Below are positions 51,662 through 61,300 of a stretch of DNA of 64,000 nucleotides, piece after piece. The translations under genes and the position numbers were made by a program. Source of the stretch: Pseudomonas sp. UBA1879 (lineage in GTDB: Bacteria > Pseudomonadota > Gammaproteobacteria > Pseudomonadales > Pseudomonadaceae); NCBI RefSeq assembly GCF_002338065.1, contig NZ_DDHJ01000015.1, positions 1-64,000 of the forward strand. Direction: 5' to 3'. The notes beneath the pieces were generated by a model that had not been told where the DNA came from, made no database searches, and saw only the letters and a list, made by a program, of their open reading frames with translations. Every line of letters starts with the position of its first letter. Position 1 is the first letter of the stretch.

Positions 51662-53020
51662 TCAGGCGACGATGTTGACGGGCACGGTCACGGTCAATTC
51701 GCTGTGGCCGGGCACCGAGTAAAGGTTGAGCTGGCCGTGGAAGTGCTCGACTCGCTCGCGAATATTACGCAAACCGATGCCGCCCTGTATCTCCTGTAGC
51801 CGCTCGACGTCGACCCGAAATCCCACACCGTCGTCGCGCACGGTGAGCTGAACCTGCTGTTTCGAGCTGCGTAAATCGATGTAGACGTTCTGCGCGTGGG
51901 CATGACGTTCGATATTGGTCAGCGCTTCCTGCAGGATCCGGAACAGCGCCACGGGGGCGCCTTCGGCCAGCTTCAGATGGCTGAGGTTATGGGTGTAGTG
52001 GATGGTCAGGCCGGTCTGCTGCTCGAACTCGGCCACCAGTTGTGTGACGGCCGCGGCCAGCCCCAGTGTATCGAGCAGGGAAGGGCGCAGGTCATGGGAG
52101 ATGATGCGGATTTCGCCAATGGCGTCGCCGAGCCGTTCGGTGCCCAGACGCAACGTCTCCAGCCCGCGCCGGTCATTGCCTTCCAATTGCAGGCCGGCGA
52201 GTTCGAACTGGAATTTGATCGACACCAGCACTTGGCTGATGCCGTCGTGCAGCTCACGGGACAGCCGCGAACGCTCTTCCTCCTGCAAATTCATGATGCG
52301 CTGATTGAGCATTTGCAGCTTGCGGTCGGCCAGGCGGTGTTCGCTGGCGTTGAGAGTCACGCCGCAGACGAACACCAGCAGCACCGCAATCAGCGCCACG
52401 CCGCCAATGTCGAGCATAGTGGCGTAGATGCCCCGCGCGACTTCCTGACGGGCCTGTTGCGTGGCCCGCTCGACGTCTTCCAGGTAAATTCCGGTGCCGA
52501 GCATCCAGCCCCAGCGCTCGAGCATGACCACGTGGGCGAGTTTGTCGGTGACCTGTCCGGTGGAGGGTTTTTCCCAGGCGTAGTGCTGGAAACCGTCGCC
52601 GGACTCAGCGCTTTGCAGCAGCGCGCGGATGACCAGCAGCCCTTGCGGGTCGGTCATGTTCCACAGGTCCTTGCCCACCAGCGCCGCCTGCCGCGGGTGC
52701 ATCAGGTTGCGGCCGCTCTGGTCGTAGACGAAGAAATAACCGTCGATGCCGAAGCTGAGTTTGGACAGCTCTTCCAGGACCTGCTGCTTGGTCCGGTCAT
52801 CATTGCGACCGCTGTCATAGATCGGCGCCAGGGCGCTCATGGCCATCTCGACGTAGTTTTTCAGCTCGGCACGTTTGCTGGCCAGAATGCTGTCCTCAAT
52901 CAGCTGCGCCTGCTGCTCGCCAAGGCGCTGGTTCTGCACGATAACCAGAGCGCAAATCACGCACACGGCGAGGATCAGCGGCAAAATGCCCAGGGCGACA
53001 ATCTTGTGTTTGAGTTGCAT
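51662..53020 (-). CDS. Cache-domain sensor histidine kinase (HisKA_3 type)
   Basis: This 452-residue kinase has TM1 at about 8-28, a periplasmic single-Cache domain (about 40-185, with FGIDGYFFVYDQSGRNLMHP and GWMLGTGIYL typical of sCache_2), TM2 at about 203-224, a HisKA_3 dimerisation helix with H258 in SRELHDGISQ, and a HATPase domain. sCache_2 sensors commonly bind small carboxylates such as pyruvate, lactate or acetate. Divergence from the CstA pyruvate-type transporter makes a carboxylate signal plausible. Confidence 0.94.
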   Translation of the reverse strand: MQLKHKIVALGILPLILAVCVICALVIVQNQRLGEQQAQLIEDSILASKRAELKNYVEMAMSALAPIYDSGRNDDRTKQQVLEELSKLSFGIDGYFFVYDQSGRNLMHPRQAALVGKDLWNMTDPQGLLVIRALLQSAESGDGFQHYAWEKPSTGQVTDKLAHVVMLERWGWMLGTGIYLEDVERATQQARQEVARGIYATMLDIGGVALIAVLLVFVCGVTLNASEHRLADRKLQMLNQRIMNLQEEERSRLSRELHDGISQVLVSIKFQFELAGLQLEGNDRRGLETLRLGTERLGDAIGEIRIISHDLRPSLLDTLGLAAAVTQLVAEFEQQTGLTIHYTHNLSHLKLAEGAPVALFRILQEALTNIERHAHAQNVYIDLRSSKQQVQLTVRDDGVGFRVDVERLQEIQGGIGLRNIRERVEHFHGQLNLYSVPGHSELTVTVPVNIVA

Positions 53021-53098
53021 GGCGTGGGGCGTCCGGCGGGAGCGGGTGTTGTTGTGGGCGTATTACAGCATGAACATCCGGGGCGACTGGAACATCTT

Positions 53099-53123
53099 TT
53101 CGCGAATGAATTCGCTCCCACAG
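53099..53123. repeat. Half-REP (TCGCGAATGAATTCGCTCCC)
   Basis: TTCGCGAATGAATTCGCTCC is followed by CACAG. This is a common Pseudomonas half-REP type, distinct from the REPIN that follows 44 bases later. Confidence 0.7.
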
Positions 53124-53166
53124 GAGAAAGGCGTGGCCGCATCAACCGAGGCGTACACGGTTCAAA

Positions 53167-53257
53167 CTGTGGGAGCCGGCTTGCTGGCGAAGGCGGCGTG
53201 TCAGTCGCCTGATGAGGTACAGGCAGACCGCATTCGCCAGCAAGCTGGCTCCCACAG
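53167..53257. repeat. REPIN (GTGGGAGCCGGCTTGCTGGC family)
   Basis: Left arm CTGTGGGAGCCGGCTTGCTG and right arm CAGCAAGCTGGCTCCCACAG are almost perfectly complementary. It shares its arms with 50877-50969 and 55791-55880. Confidence 0.9.
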
Positions 53258-53280
53258 GGAAATCGCCTCGCCAAGAGCAT

Positions 53281-53298
53281 CTGCGTAAAACTACGCAG
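53281..53298. promoter_or_regulatory. Dyad CTGCGTA-N4-TACGCAG upstream of cstA
   Basis: Perfect 7-bp inverted repeat with 4-base spacer, 125 bases before the cstA start, followed by GTAGTAGTACG. It may be the binding site of the divergent LuxR-type regulator; dyads with short spacers suit NarL/LuxR dimers. No consensus is claimed. Confidence 0.45.
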
Positions 53299-53376
53299 AC
53301 GAAACCGTAGTAGTACGAATTTCTCTTGCTGACAACTGCGCGGATAGTGGCGACGCTCCGTTATCCCGGATCAGAC

Positions 53377-53384
53377 AATAACAA
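53377..53384 (+). promoter_or_regulatory. Candidate Hfq/Crc CA motif in the cstA leader
   Basis: AATAACAA fits the AAYAAYAA pattern bound by Hfq with Crc in Pseudomonas catabolite repression, and sits 39 bases before the cstA ATG within ACAATAACAATT. cstA-type genes are plausible targets; the distance is larger than usual for motifs overlapping the ribosome-binding site. Confidence 0.5.
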
Positions 53385-53422
53385 TTACGCCGCAAGCCAT
53401 GAGCTTCGGCAGGAGACCCTCA

Positions 53423-55483
53423 ATGACCCGACTGACCAAACACCTGGGTTGGTTCGCCGTCGCTGCCCTCGGGGCATGCGCCTTGGGCGTCGTCGCACTG
53501 CGTCGCGGCGAAGCCATCAACGCACTCTGGATCGTCGTGGCTGCCGTCGCCATCTATCTGGTTGCGTACCGCTACTACAGCCTGTTCATCGCCAATCACG
53601 TCATGCAACTCGATCCGACCCGGGCGACCCCGGCGGTGATCAACAACGACGGCCTGGACTACGTTCCGACCAACAAACACATCCTCTTCGGTCACCACTT
53701 TGCCGCCATCGCCGGTGCAGGCCCGCTGGTCGGTCCGGTGCTCGCCGCGCAAATGGGCTATCTGCCCGGCACGCTGTGGCTGATCGCCGGCGTGGTCCTG
53801 GCCGGTGCGGTGCAGGACTTCATGATCCTGTTCCTCTCCACACGCCGTAACGGCCGCTCGCTGGGCGACATGGTCCGCGAGGAAATGGGCCGCGTTCCCG
53901 GCACCATCGCCTTGTTCGGCTGCTTCCTGATCATGATCATCATCCTCGCGGTGTTGGCGCTGATCGTGGTGAAGGCCCTGGCCGAAAGCCCGTGGGGCAT
54001 GTTCACCGTGCTGGCGACCATCCCGATCGCGATGTTCATGGGCGTCTACATGCGCTATGTCCGTCCGGGCCGTATCGGTGAGATTTCCATCATCGGCGTC
54101 GTGCTGTTGCTGTTGTCGATCTGGGCCGGTGGCCAAGTGGCGGCCAGCCCTGAGTGGGCGCACGTCTTCACCTTCACCGGCGTGCAGATCACCTGGATGC
54201 TGGTGGGTTATGGCTTCGTTGCCGCGATGCTGCCGGTCTGGCTGCTGCTGGCGCCTCGTGACTACCTGTCGACCTTCCTCAAAATCGGCACCATCGTCGC
54301 CTTGGCGATCGGCATTCTGATCCTCGCGCCTGAGCTGAAAATGCCGGCCCTGACCCAGTTCACCGACGGCACCGGCCCGGTCTGGAAAGGCGCGCTGTTC
54401 CCGTTCCTGCTCATCACCATCGCCTGTGGTGCCGTTTCCGGTTTCCACGCGCTGATCTCCTCGGGCACCACGCCGAAGCTGCTGGACAACGAGAAGAATG
54501 CCCGCTACATCGGTTACGGCGGCATGCTGATGGAGTCGTTCGTGGCGATCATGGCCATGGTGGCGGCGTCGGTCATCGACCCAGGCGTGTATTTCGCCAT
54601 GAACAGCCCGGCGGCTGTGGTCGGTGGCGACGTGACAGCGGTGGCTCAAACCATCACCAGTTGGGGCTTCACGATTTCCCCGGAAACCCTGGTGGCGACG
54701 GCCAAAGACATCGGTGAAAACACCGTCCTGGCCCGTGCCGGTGGGGCGCCGACCCTGGCGGTCGGTATCGCGCAGATCCTGCACCAGGTCCTGCCAGGCC
54801 AGAACACCATGGCGTTCTGGTACCACTTTGCGATCCTGTTCGAAGCGCTGTTCATCCTGACCGCAGTGGACGCCGGTACCCGTGCCGGTCGTTTCATGTT
54901 GCAAGACCTGCTCGGCAGCTTCGTGCCAGCCCTCAAGCGCACCGAATCGTGGACCGCCAACGCCATCGGCACCGGGGGCTGCGTGGCGCTGTGGGGTTAT
55001 CTGCTGTATCAGGGTGTGATCGATCCACTGGGCGGTATCAACACCCTGTGGCCGCTGTTCGGTATCTCCAACCAGATGCTGGCGGGTATCGCGCTGATGC
55101 TGGCGACCGTCGTGCTGATCAAGATGAAACGTCAGCAATACGCGTGGGTTACGATTCTGCCCGCTTCCTGGCTGCTGATCTGCACCGTGACCGCAGGCCT
55201 CATCAAGCTGTTCGACCCGAGCCCTGCCGTCGGCTTCCTGGCCCTGGCCAAGAAATACAGTGCAGCCGCTGAAGCCGGCCAGATCATCGCGCCGGCAAAA
55301 ACCGCCGATCAGATGCAGCATGTGATCTTCAACGCGTACACCAACGCCGCGCTGACCACGCTGTTCCTGTTCGTGGTGCTGAGCATCCTGTTCTACGCGA
55401 TCAAGGTCGGTCGTGCGGCGTGGGTGAAAAAAGAGCGCAGCGACAAGGAAGCGCCGTTCCAGGCGATGCCGGAAGCGCACTGA
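53423..55483 (+). CDS. cstA: Carbon starvation protein CstA (pyruvate/peptide transporter family)
   Basis: This 686-residue inner-membrane protein has about 16-18 hydrophobic segments and typical CstA sequence (GHHFAAIAGAGPLVGPVLAAQMGYLPGTLWL; GAVSGFHALISSGTTPKLL). E. coli homologues CstA and BtsT import pyruvate and peptides during carbon limitation. ATG at 53423 has AGGAG 7 bases upstream. It is coupled to the small YbdD-like gene by a TGATG overlap, and its divergent neighbour is a Cache-domain two-component system. Confidence 0.96.
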   Translation: MTRLTKHLGWFAVAALGACALGVVALRRGEAINALWIVVAAVAIYLVAYRYYSLFIANHVMQLDPTRATPAVINNDGLDYVPTNKHILFGHHFAAIAGAGPLVGPVLAAQMGYLPGTLWLIAGVVLAGAVQDFMILFLSTRRNGRSLGDMVREEMGRVPGTIALFGCFLIMIIILAVLALIVVKALAESPWGMFTVLATIPIAMFMGVYMRYVRPGRIGEISIIGVVLLLLSIWAGGQVAASPEWAHVFTFTGVQITWMLVGYGFVAAMLPVWLLLAPRDYLSTFLKIGTIVALAIGILILAPELKMPALTQFTDGTGPVWKGALFPFLLITIACGAVSGFHALISSGTTPKLLDNEKNARYIGYGGMLMESFVAIMAMVAASVIDPGVYFAMNSPAAVVGGDVTAVAQTITSWGFTISPETLVATAKDIGENTVLARAGGAPTLAVGIAQILHQVLPGQNTMAFWYHFAILFEALFILTAVDAGTRAGRFMLQDLLGSFVPALKRTESWTANAIGTGGCVALWGYLLYQGVIDPLGGINTLWPLFGISNQMLAGIALMLATVVLIKMKRQQYAWVTILPASWLLICTVTAGLIKLFDPSPAVGFLALAKKYSAAAEAGQIIAPAKTADQMQHVIFNAYTNAALTTLFLFVVLSILFYAIKVGRAAWVKKERSDKEAPFQAMPEAH

Positions 55484-55680
55484 TGTTCAACGACCTGAGT
55501 CGCCTCGGCAAATACCTCGGGCAGGCCGCCCGCCTGATGGTGGGCATGCCTGACTACGATAACTACGTCGAGCACATGCAAAAGACCCATCCGGATGTGC
55601 CGGTGATGTCGTACGAAGCGTTCTTTCGCGAGCGTCAGGATGCGCGTTACGGCGGCAAGGCAGGGCCTAAATGTTGTTGA
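55483..55680 (+). CDS. YbdD/YjiX-family small protein (DUF466)
   Basis: This 65-residue protein starts MFNDLSRLGKYLGQAARLMVGMPDYDNYVEHM and ends in KAGPKCC, a pattern of the YbdD/YjiX family, encoded next to cstA-type genes in many Proteobacteria and required for their transport function in E. coli. Its ATG overlaps the cstA stop (TGATG). Confidence 0.93.
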   Translation: MFNDLSRLGKYLGQAARLMVGMPDYDNYVEHMQKTHPDVPVMSYEAFFRERQDARYGGKAGPKCC

Positions 55681-55705
55681 GCCGCTGAGACTCGGCTTTT
55701 GATCG

Positions 55706-55743
55706 AAAAAACGCGCCATGGGTGATCCCTGGCGCTTTTTTTT
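55706..55743. terminator. Rho-independent terminator after the cstA operon
   Basis: AAAAAACGCGCCATGGG is followed by TGAT and CCCTGGCGC, then eight T residues, 26 bases after the YbdD-like stop. The stem has one internal mismatch. A-run before and T-run after allow it to work in both directions. Confidence 0.9.
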
Positions 55744-55790
55744 GGCTGTGACGAAGCCAATACAGTGATGGCCACCACAACGCGCACTGT

Positions 55791-55880
55791 TGTAGGAGCC
55801 GGCCTGCTGGCGAAGGCGGTGGGTCAGGCAATCATGAGATGACTGGAGACGCGCATTCACCAGCAAGCTGGCTCCCACAG
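55791..55880. repeat. REPIN (GGAGCCGGCCTGCTGGCG family)
   Basis: The left arm TGTAGGAGCCGGCCTGCTGG and right arm CCAGCAAGCTGGCTCCCACA are slightly diverged from the copies at 50877 and 53167. It lies between the cstA operon and the MexT-like gene. Confidence 0.85.
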
Positions 55881-55956
55881 GTTTCGGGGCGGGGGCGGAC
55901 TCGCGACTTTAGAGCAACTGCATTTTTAACCTTTGACTTACCCACCTGAGATTTGT

Positions 55957-55979
55957 AAGTATTACACATGTAATCTAAA
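55957..55979. promoter_or_regulatory. Shared motif AGTATTACA upstream of the MexT-like gene
   Basis: AAGTATTACACATGTAATCT (then AAA) matches 17 of 23 positions with 56979-57001 upstream of the efflux operon. It contains the dyad ATTACA-CA-TGTAAT. It ends 16 bases before the MexT-like start, a position suited to autoregulation. Confidence 0.55.
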
Positions 55980-55994
55980 GCAGGTTTCTCCCCC

Positions 55995-56930
55995 ATGAAT
56001 CGCAGCGACCTGCGCCATATCAACCTCAATCTGTTGTTGATTTTCGAAGCCTTGATGAACGCCCGCAGTGTGAGTCTGGCGGCTGAGCGCATGTACCTCG
56101 GTCAGCCTGCCGTGAGTTCTGCGCTCGGTCGGTTGCGGGTGCTGTTCAACGACCCGCTGTTTCAGCGCGTGGGCCGTTGCATGGAGCCGACGCCAAGGGC
56201 GCAGGAGATCGCGTTGCTGCTCGGCCCCGCGCTGGAATCCATCGCCATGGCGGTGAAGCGTCCCAAGGCGTTCGATGCGGCAACCAGCGATCAGGTGTTT
56301 CGCATTGGCCTGACCGACGACGTGGAGTTCGCCTTGCTGCCTTCGATGCTCAAGCGCATTCGCGCAGAAGCGCCACGGGTGTCGCTGGTGGTGCGGCGGG
56401 CCAGTTATCTGCAGATGCCGCGATTGCTGGCCAGTGGCGAAGTGACGGTGGGCGTGGGCTTCACCACCGACCTGCCAGCGTCCGCCAAGCGCCGTACATT
56501 GCGCAGCACGCCCATCGTGCTGTTGCGCGGCGACGACGTGCCGGGGGACTTGAGCCTGGATGACTTCTGCGATCGGCCCCACGCGCTGGTGTCGTTCGCC
56601 GGAGGCACGGTAGGGTTTGTCGATGAGGCGCTGCGTCGGATCGGGCGCGAGCGCAGGGTGGTGCTGGCAGTGCCGCAATTCAACAGCCTTGGCGCGCTGC
56701 TCGAAGACACCGACCTGGTGGCTGCGGTGCCGGAGTATGCCGCTGACGTCCTGACCGCCAACGGTCGGTTGCGCAGCCAGCCGCTGCCGATTCATCTGGA
56801 CCCGTTCCCTGTGCACATGGTCTGGACCACCGCCAAAGACCATGACTCGGGTGAGTGCTGGTTGCGCGCGCGGATCGGCGTCTTGCTCAGTGACGGATCG
56901 TCCCCCAGCGCTCGCAGCCCGTGTTCATGA
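55995..56930 (+). CDS. LysR-family regulator, MexT-like
   Basis: This 311-residue LysR protein has an N-terminal HTH (MNRSDLRHINLNLLLIFEALMNARSVSLAAERMYLGQPAVSSALGRLR) close in wording to P. aeruginosa MexT and the NodD-like subgroup, and an effector domain (about 95-300). It lies directly upstream of a MexEF-OprN-type operon in the same orientation, the arrangement of mexT-mexEF-oprN. It should activate the efflux operon in response to electrophilic or disulfide stress, by analogy. Confidence 0.9.
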   Translation: MNRSDLRHINLNLLLIFEALMNARSVSLAAERMYLGQPAVSSALGRLRVLFNDPLFQRVGRCMEPTPRAQEIALLLGPALESIAMAVKRPKAFDAATSDQVFRIGLTDDVEFALLPSMLKRIRAEAPRVSLVVRRASYLQMPRLLASGEVTVGVGFTTDLPASAKRRTLRSTPIVLLRGDDVPGDLSLDDFCDRPHALVSFAGGTVGFVDEALRRIGRERRVVLAVPQFNSLGALLEDTDLVAAVPEYAADVLTANGRLRSQPLPIHLDPFPVHMVWTTAKDHDSGECWLRARIGVLLSDGSSPSARSPCS

Positions 56931-56978
56931 AACGTCGCTGACGCCCGCGGCAGCGAGGTTTTGCCTGCCGTGGGGCGT

Positions 56979-57001
56979 TAGTATTACAAATATCATTTGA
57001 A
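56979..57001. promoter_or_regulatory. Shared motif AGTATTACA upstream of the efflux operon
   Basis: TAGTATTACAAATATCATTT (then GAA) matches the site at 55957-55979 in 17 of 23 positions. It runs into a second dyad, TATCA-N7-TGATA at 56991-57007, and ATCATTTGAATTGATATCA partly resembles the published MexT site (ATCA, then GTCGAT). It lies about 95 bases before the MexE-like start. Confidence 0.55.
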
Positions 57002-57093
57002 TTGATATCAGCATTGAACCCATTCAATTCGTGGACCGGTGTGGGCTCCCACACACTCCGCGGCAATGTTTATCACCCTCGGCGGATTTTTCC

Positions 57094-58350
57094 ATGCAAC
57101 CACCTCTGACACGTTTACGTTATCCACTCGGCGCACTGACTCTGGCGCTCAACCTGGCAGTGCTCAGCGCATGCGACAAAGGCCCCTCGGCCACCGCTCA
57201 AGCACCTGCTGCGCCCAAGGTCGATGTCGCCAGCGTGCTGCAACAGCCCGTCATCGAATGGGATGAAGTGACGGCCCGTCTCGAAGCCCCCGAAACGGTC
57301 GAAGTGCGGCCGCGTGTCTCAGGCCAGATCGATGCTGTGGCGTTCGTCGATGGCGCGTTAGTGAAGAAGGGTGATCTGCTGTTCCAGATCGACCCGCGTC
57401 CGTTCGAGGCGGAGGTCCACCGCCTCGAGGCGCAGTTGCAACAAGTCAAAGCCACGGTCGTGCGCACTGATGCCGAAGCCCAGCGTGGCGAGCGGTTGCG
57501 CACCAACAACGCGATTTCCGCCGAGATCGCCGAGTCGCGCAACACCACCGCGCAAGAAGCCCGGGCAGCCGTGGCGGCGACCCAGGCGCAGTTGGACCTG
57601 GCGCGCCTGAACCTGAGTTTTACCCACGTCGCTGCGCCCATCACCGGCCGCGTCAGCCGTGCCGAAATCACCGCTGGCAACCTGGTGACCGCCGATCAAA
57701 GCATCCTCACCCGTGTTGTCTCGACCGATAAGGTCTACGCCTATTTCGACGCCGACGAGCGGGTGTTCCTGAAGTACAACCAGCTGTCACGTGATGGCAA
57801 GCGGGGCGCAGCGACGCCGGTGTACATGGGCCTGTCCAACGAAGCGGACGACAAACACCTGGGCCAGATGAACTTCGTCGACAACCAGGTCAATCCGCGC
57901 ACCGGCACCATCCGCGGGCGCGCCGTGTTCGACAACGCCGATGGGCGCTACACCCCCGGTCTGTATGCACGCCTGAAACTGGTGGGCAGCGGCACCTATG
58001 CCGCGATGCTGATCAAGGACGACGCCGTGGGGACCGACTTGGGCAAGAAATTCGTGCTGGTCGTCGATAAGGACAACAAGGCCGTTTATCGAAGCGTGGA
58101 GCTGGGGCCGAAGCTGGAAGGCTTGCGCATCGTGCGCAGCGGCCTGGACAAAGACGACCGCATCGTCATCAACGGCCTGCAACGGGTTCGCCCCGGTTCG
58201 CCGATCGATCCGCAAGTCCGTCCGATGGCCAGCGACGACACGCTGGCGGCCCTCGCGCAGCAACGGCAGGCCCTCGAAGCCAGCCTTCAGACGCCAGTCA
58301 AATCCGCAGCGCCGGCGAAAGTCGCCAGCGCGGCCGGTCCACGCGGATAA
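57094..58350 (+). CDS. mexE: RND efflux periplasmic adaptor, MexE-like
   Basis: This 418-residue membrane-fusion protein has a lipoprotein signal (NLAVLSACDKG), lipoyl and hairpin domains (VSGQIDAVAFVDGALVKKGDLLFQIDPRPF; LARLNLSFTHVAAPITGRVSRAEITAGN) and beta-barrel and membrane-proximal domains (VYAYFDADER; GQMNFVDNQV), closely resembling MexE. It links the inner-membrane pump to the outer-membrane channel. I start at MQPPLTRLRYP; the upstream frame is not supported. Confidence 0.92.
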   Translation: MQPPLTRLRYPLGALTLALNLAVLSACDKGPSATAQAPAAPKVDVASVLQQPVIEWDEVTARLEAPETVEVRPRVSGQIDAVAFVDGALVKKGDLLFQIDPRPFEAEVHRLEAQLQQVKATVVRTDAEAQRGERLRTNNAISAEIAESRNTTAQEARAAVAATQAQLDLARLNLSFTHVAAPITGRVSRAEITAGNLVTADQSILTRVVSTDKVYAYFDADERVFLKYNQLSRDGKRGAATPVYMGLSNEADDKHLGQMNFVDNQVNPRTGTIRGRAVFDNADGRYTPGLYARLKLVGSGTYAAMLIKDDAVGTDLGKKFVLVVDKDNKAVYRSVELGPKLEGLRIVRSGLDKDDRIVINGLQRVRPGSPIDPQVRPMASDDTLAALAQQRQALEASLQTPVKSAAPAKVASAAGPRG

Positions 58351-58362
58351 AGGCAGACAACG

Positions 58363-61300
58363 ATGAAATTCTCACAATTCTTCATCCAGCGTCCGATCTT
58401 CGCCGCAGTGCTTTCGCTGCTGATCCTGATCGCCGGTGCGATTTCGCTGTTCCAACTGCCGATCAGCGAATACCCCGAAGTCGTGCCACCGACCGTGGTA
58501 GTGAAAGCCAACTTTCCTGGCGCCAACCCCAAGGTCATCGGCGAAACCGTGGCCGCGCCGCTGGAACAAGCCATCACGGGCGTCGAGAACATGCTCTACA
58601 TGTCCTCGCAATCCACGGCGGACGGCAAGCTGACCCTGACCATCACCTTCGCGTTGGGCACCGATCTGGACAACGCGCAGGTTCAGGTGCAAAACCGTGT
58701 GACCCGCACCGAGCCAAAGCTGCCGGAAGAAGTGACGCGCATCGGCATCACGGTGGACAAGGCCTCGCCTGAACTCACACTGCTGGTGCACCTGACCTCG
58801 CCGGACAAACGCTACGACATGCTCTACCTCTCCAACTACGCGACGCTGAACGTCAAGGACGAGCTGGCACGTTTGAACGGGGTAGGGGACGCGCAGGTCT
58901 GGGGCTTGGGCGAGTATTCCCTGCGGGTCTGGCTGGACCCGAACAAGACCGCTTCGCGCAACCTGACTGCCACCGACGTGGTCAACGCCATTCGCGAGCA
59001 AAACCGCCAGGTCGCGGCTGGCCAGTTGGGCGCGCCGCCGTCGCCGAGCGCGACCAGCTTCCAGATGTCGATCAACACCCAAGGACGGCTGATCACCGAG
59101 GAAGAGTTTGAAAACGTGGTGATTCGCGCCGGTGCCAACGGCGAAATCACCCGCCTGAAAGACATCGCTCGGGTCGAGTTGGGCTCCAGCGCTTACGCCC
59201 TGCGTGCACGTCTGAACAATGAGCCCGCCGTGGCAATGCCGATCTTCCAGCGCCCCGGCTCCAATGCCATCGACGTATCGAACCAAGTGCGGGCGAAGAT
59301 GGCGGAGTTGAAGAAGAACTTCCCCGAAGGCATGGACTACAGCATCGTCTATGACCCGACGATCTTCGTGCGCAGCTCTATCGAAGCGGTGGTGCACACG
59401 CTGTTCGAAGCGCTGATTCTGGTCGTGCTGGTGGTGATTCTGTTTCTGCAAACCTGGCGTGCTTCGATCATTCCGCTGGTGGCTGTGCCGGTGTCTCTGA
59501 TCGGCACGTTTGCGGTGATGCACACCTTCGGATTTTCCCTCAACGCGTTGTCGCTGTTCGGCCTTGTGCTGGCGATCGGCATCGTGGTGGATGACGCCAT
59601 CGTGGTGGTGGAAAACGTCGAGCGGAACATCGAACTGGGTCTGGACCCGGTGTCCGCGACCAAAAAAGCCATGGGCGAAGTCACCGGGCCGATCATCGCC
59701 ACGGCACTGGTGTTGTGTGCGGTATTCGTGCCGGCGGCGTTCATTTCAGGCCTTACCGGACAGTTCTATAAACAGTTCGCGTTGACCATCGCCATTTCGA
59801 CGGTGATCTCGGCCTTCAACTCCCTGACCTTGTCGCCTGCACTGGCGGCGGTGTTGCTCAAGGGGCACGACGCGCCGAAAGACCGTTTCTCGCGGGTGCT
59901 GGATTCGCTGTTCGGTTGGCTGTTCCGACCGTTCAACCGAGCCTTCGACAAAGCCAGCCACGGCTACGTCGGCACTGTGAAACGAGTGGTGCGTTTGAGC
60001 GGCGTGGCGCTGGTGGTGTACGCGGGCCTGATCGCGCTGACCTACTTCGGTTTCTCCACCACCCCTACCGGCTTCGTGCCGACCCAGGACAAAAAATACC
60101 TGGTCACCTTCGCCCAGCTGCCGGACGCCGCGAGCCTTGATCGCACCGAAGACGTGATCAAGCGCATGGGCGACATCGCCATGAAGGAGCCAGGCTTCGA
60201 CAGCGCGGTGGCGTTCCCTGGCCTGTCGATCAACGGCTTCACCAACAGCCCGAACAACGGCGTGGTGTTCATCGGCCTGAGTTCGTTTGACGAGCGCACA
60301 GACGCGAGCCTGTCTGCCGGCGCCATTGCCGGTTCGCTCAACCACAAGTTCGCCGGGATTCAGGAAGCCTACACCGCCGTGTTCCCACCGCCGCCGGTCA
60401 TGGGGCTGGGCACCATTGGCGGGTTCCGCTTGCAAATCGAAGACCGGGGCAACCTCGGCTACGACGAACTGTACAAGGAGACGATGAACATCATCGGCAA
60501 GAGCCGCAGCATCCCCGAACTGGCCAATTTGTTCACCAGCTACACGGTAAACGTGCCGCAAGTGGACGCTGCCATCGACCGGGAAAAGGCCAAGACCCAC
60601 GGGGTCGCGATCAGCGACATCTTCGACACCCTGCAGGTCTATCTCGGCTCGCTCTACGCCAACGACTTCAACCGGTTCGGGCGCACTTACCAGGTCAACG
60701 TTCAGGGCGAACAGCAGTTCCGTCAGGACCCCGAGCAGATCGGTCAGTTGAAAGTACGCAACGACAAGGGCGAGATGATTCCGCTGGCGACCTTCGTCAA
60801 GGTCAGCGACGTGTCGGGGCCGGACCGCGTCATGCACTACAACGGCTTCATCACTGCGGAAATCAACGGCGGCCCGGCACCGGGCTACAGCTCAGGGCAA
60901 GCCCAGGCCGCGATGGAAAAACTGCTCGCCGAAGAACTGCCTCGCGGCATGACCTATGAATGGACCGACCTGACGTACCAGCAGATCCTGTCGGGCAACA
61001 CCGCGCTGTTTGTCTTCCCGCTATGCGTACTGCTGGCGTTCCTGGTGCTGGCGGCCCAGTACGAAAGCTGGAGCTTGCCGCTGGCGGTGATCCTGATCGT
61101 GCCGATGACCCTGCTGTCGGCCATTGCCGGGGTGATCATCGCGGGCAGCGACAACAACATCTTCACCCAGATCGGCTTGATCGTCCTGGTCGGCCTGGCG
61201 TGTAAAAACGCCATCCTCATCGTCGAATTCGCCAAGGACAAACAGGAAGAAGGCCTGTCGCCGCTGGACGCCGTCCTCGAAGCCTGTCGCATGCGCCTGC

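Larger units (their letters stand above)
53021..53422. other. Divergent control region kinase / cstA with REPs
   Basis: No gene is supported in these 402 bases. The region holds a half-REP (53099-53123), a REPIN (53167-53257), a perfect dyad (53281-53298) and a CA-rich Crc/Hfq-type motif (53377-53384) before cstA. These are listed separately. Confidence 0.7.
55681..55994. other. Intergenic region between the cstA operon and the MexT-like gene
   Basis: The 314 bases hold the cstA terminator, a REPIN, and at the right end the MexT-like promoter with the shared motif at 55957-55979. No gene is supported. Confidence 0.7.
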
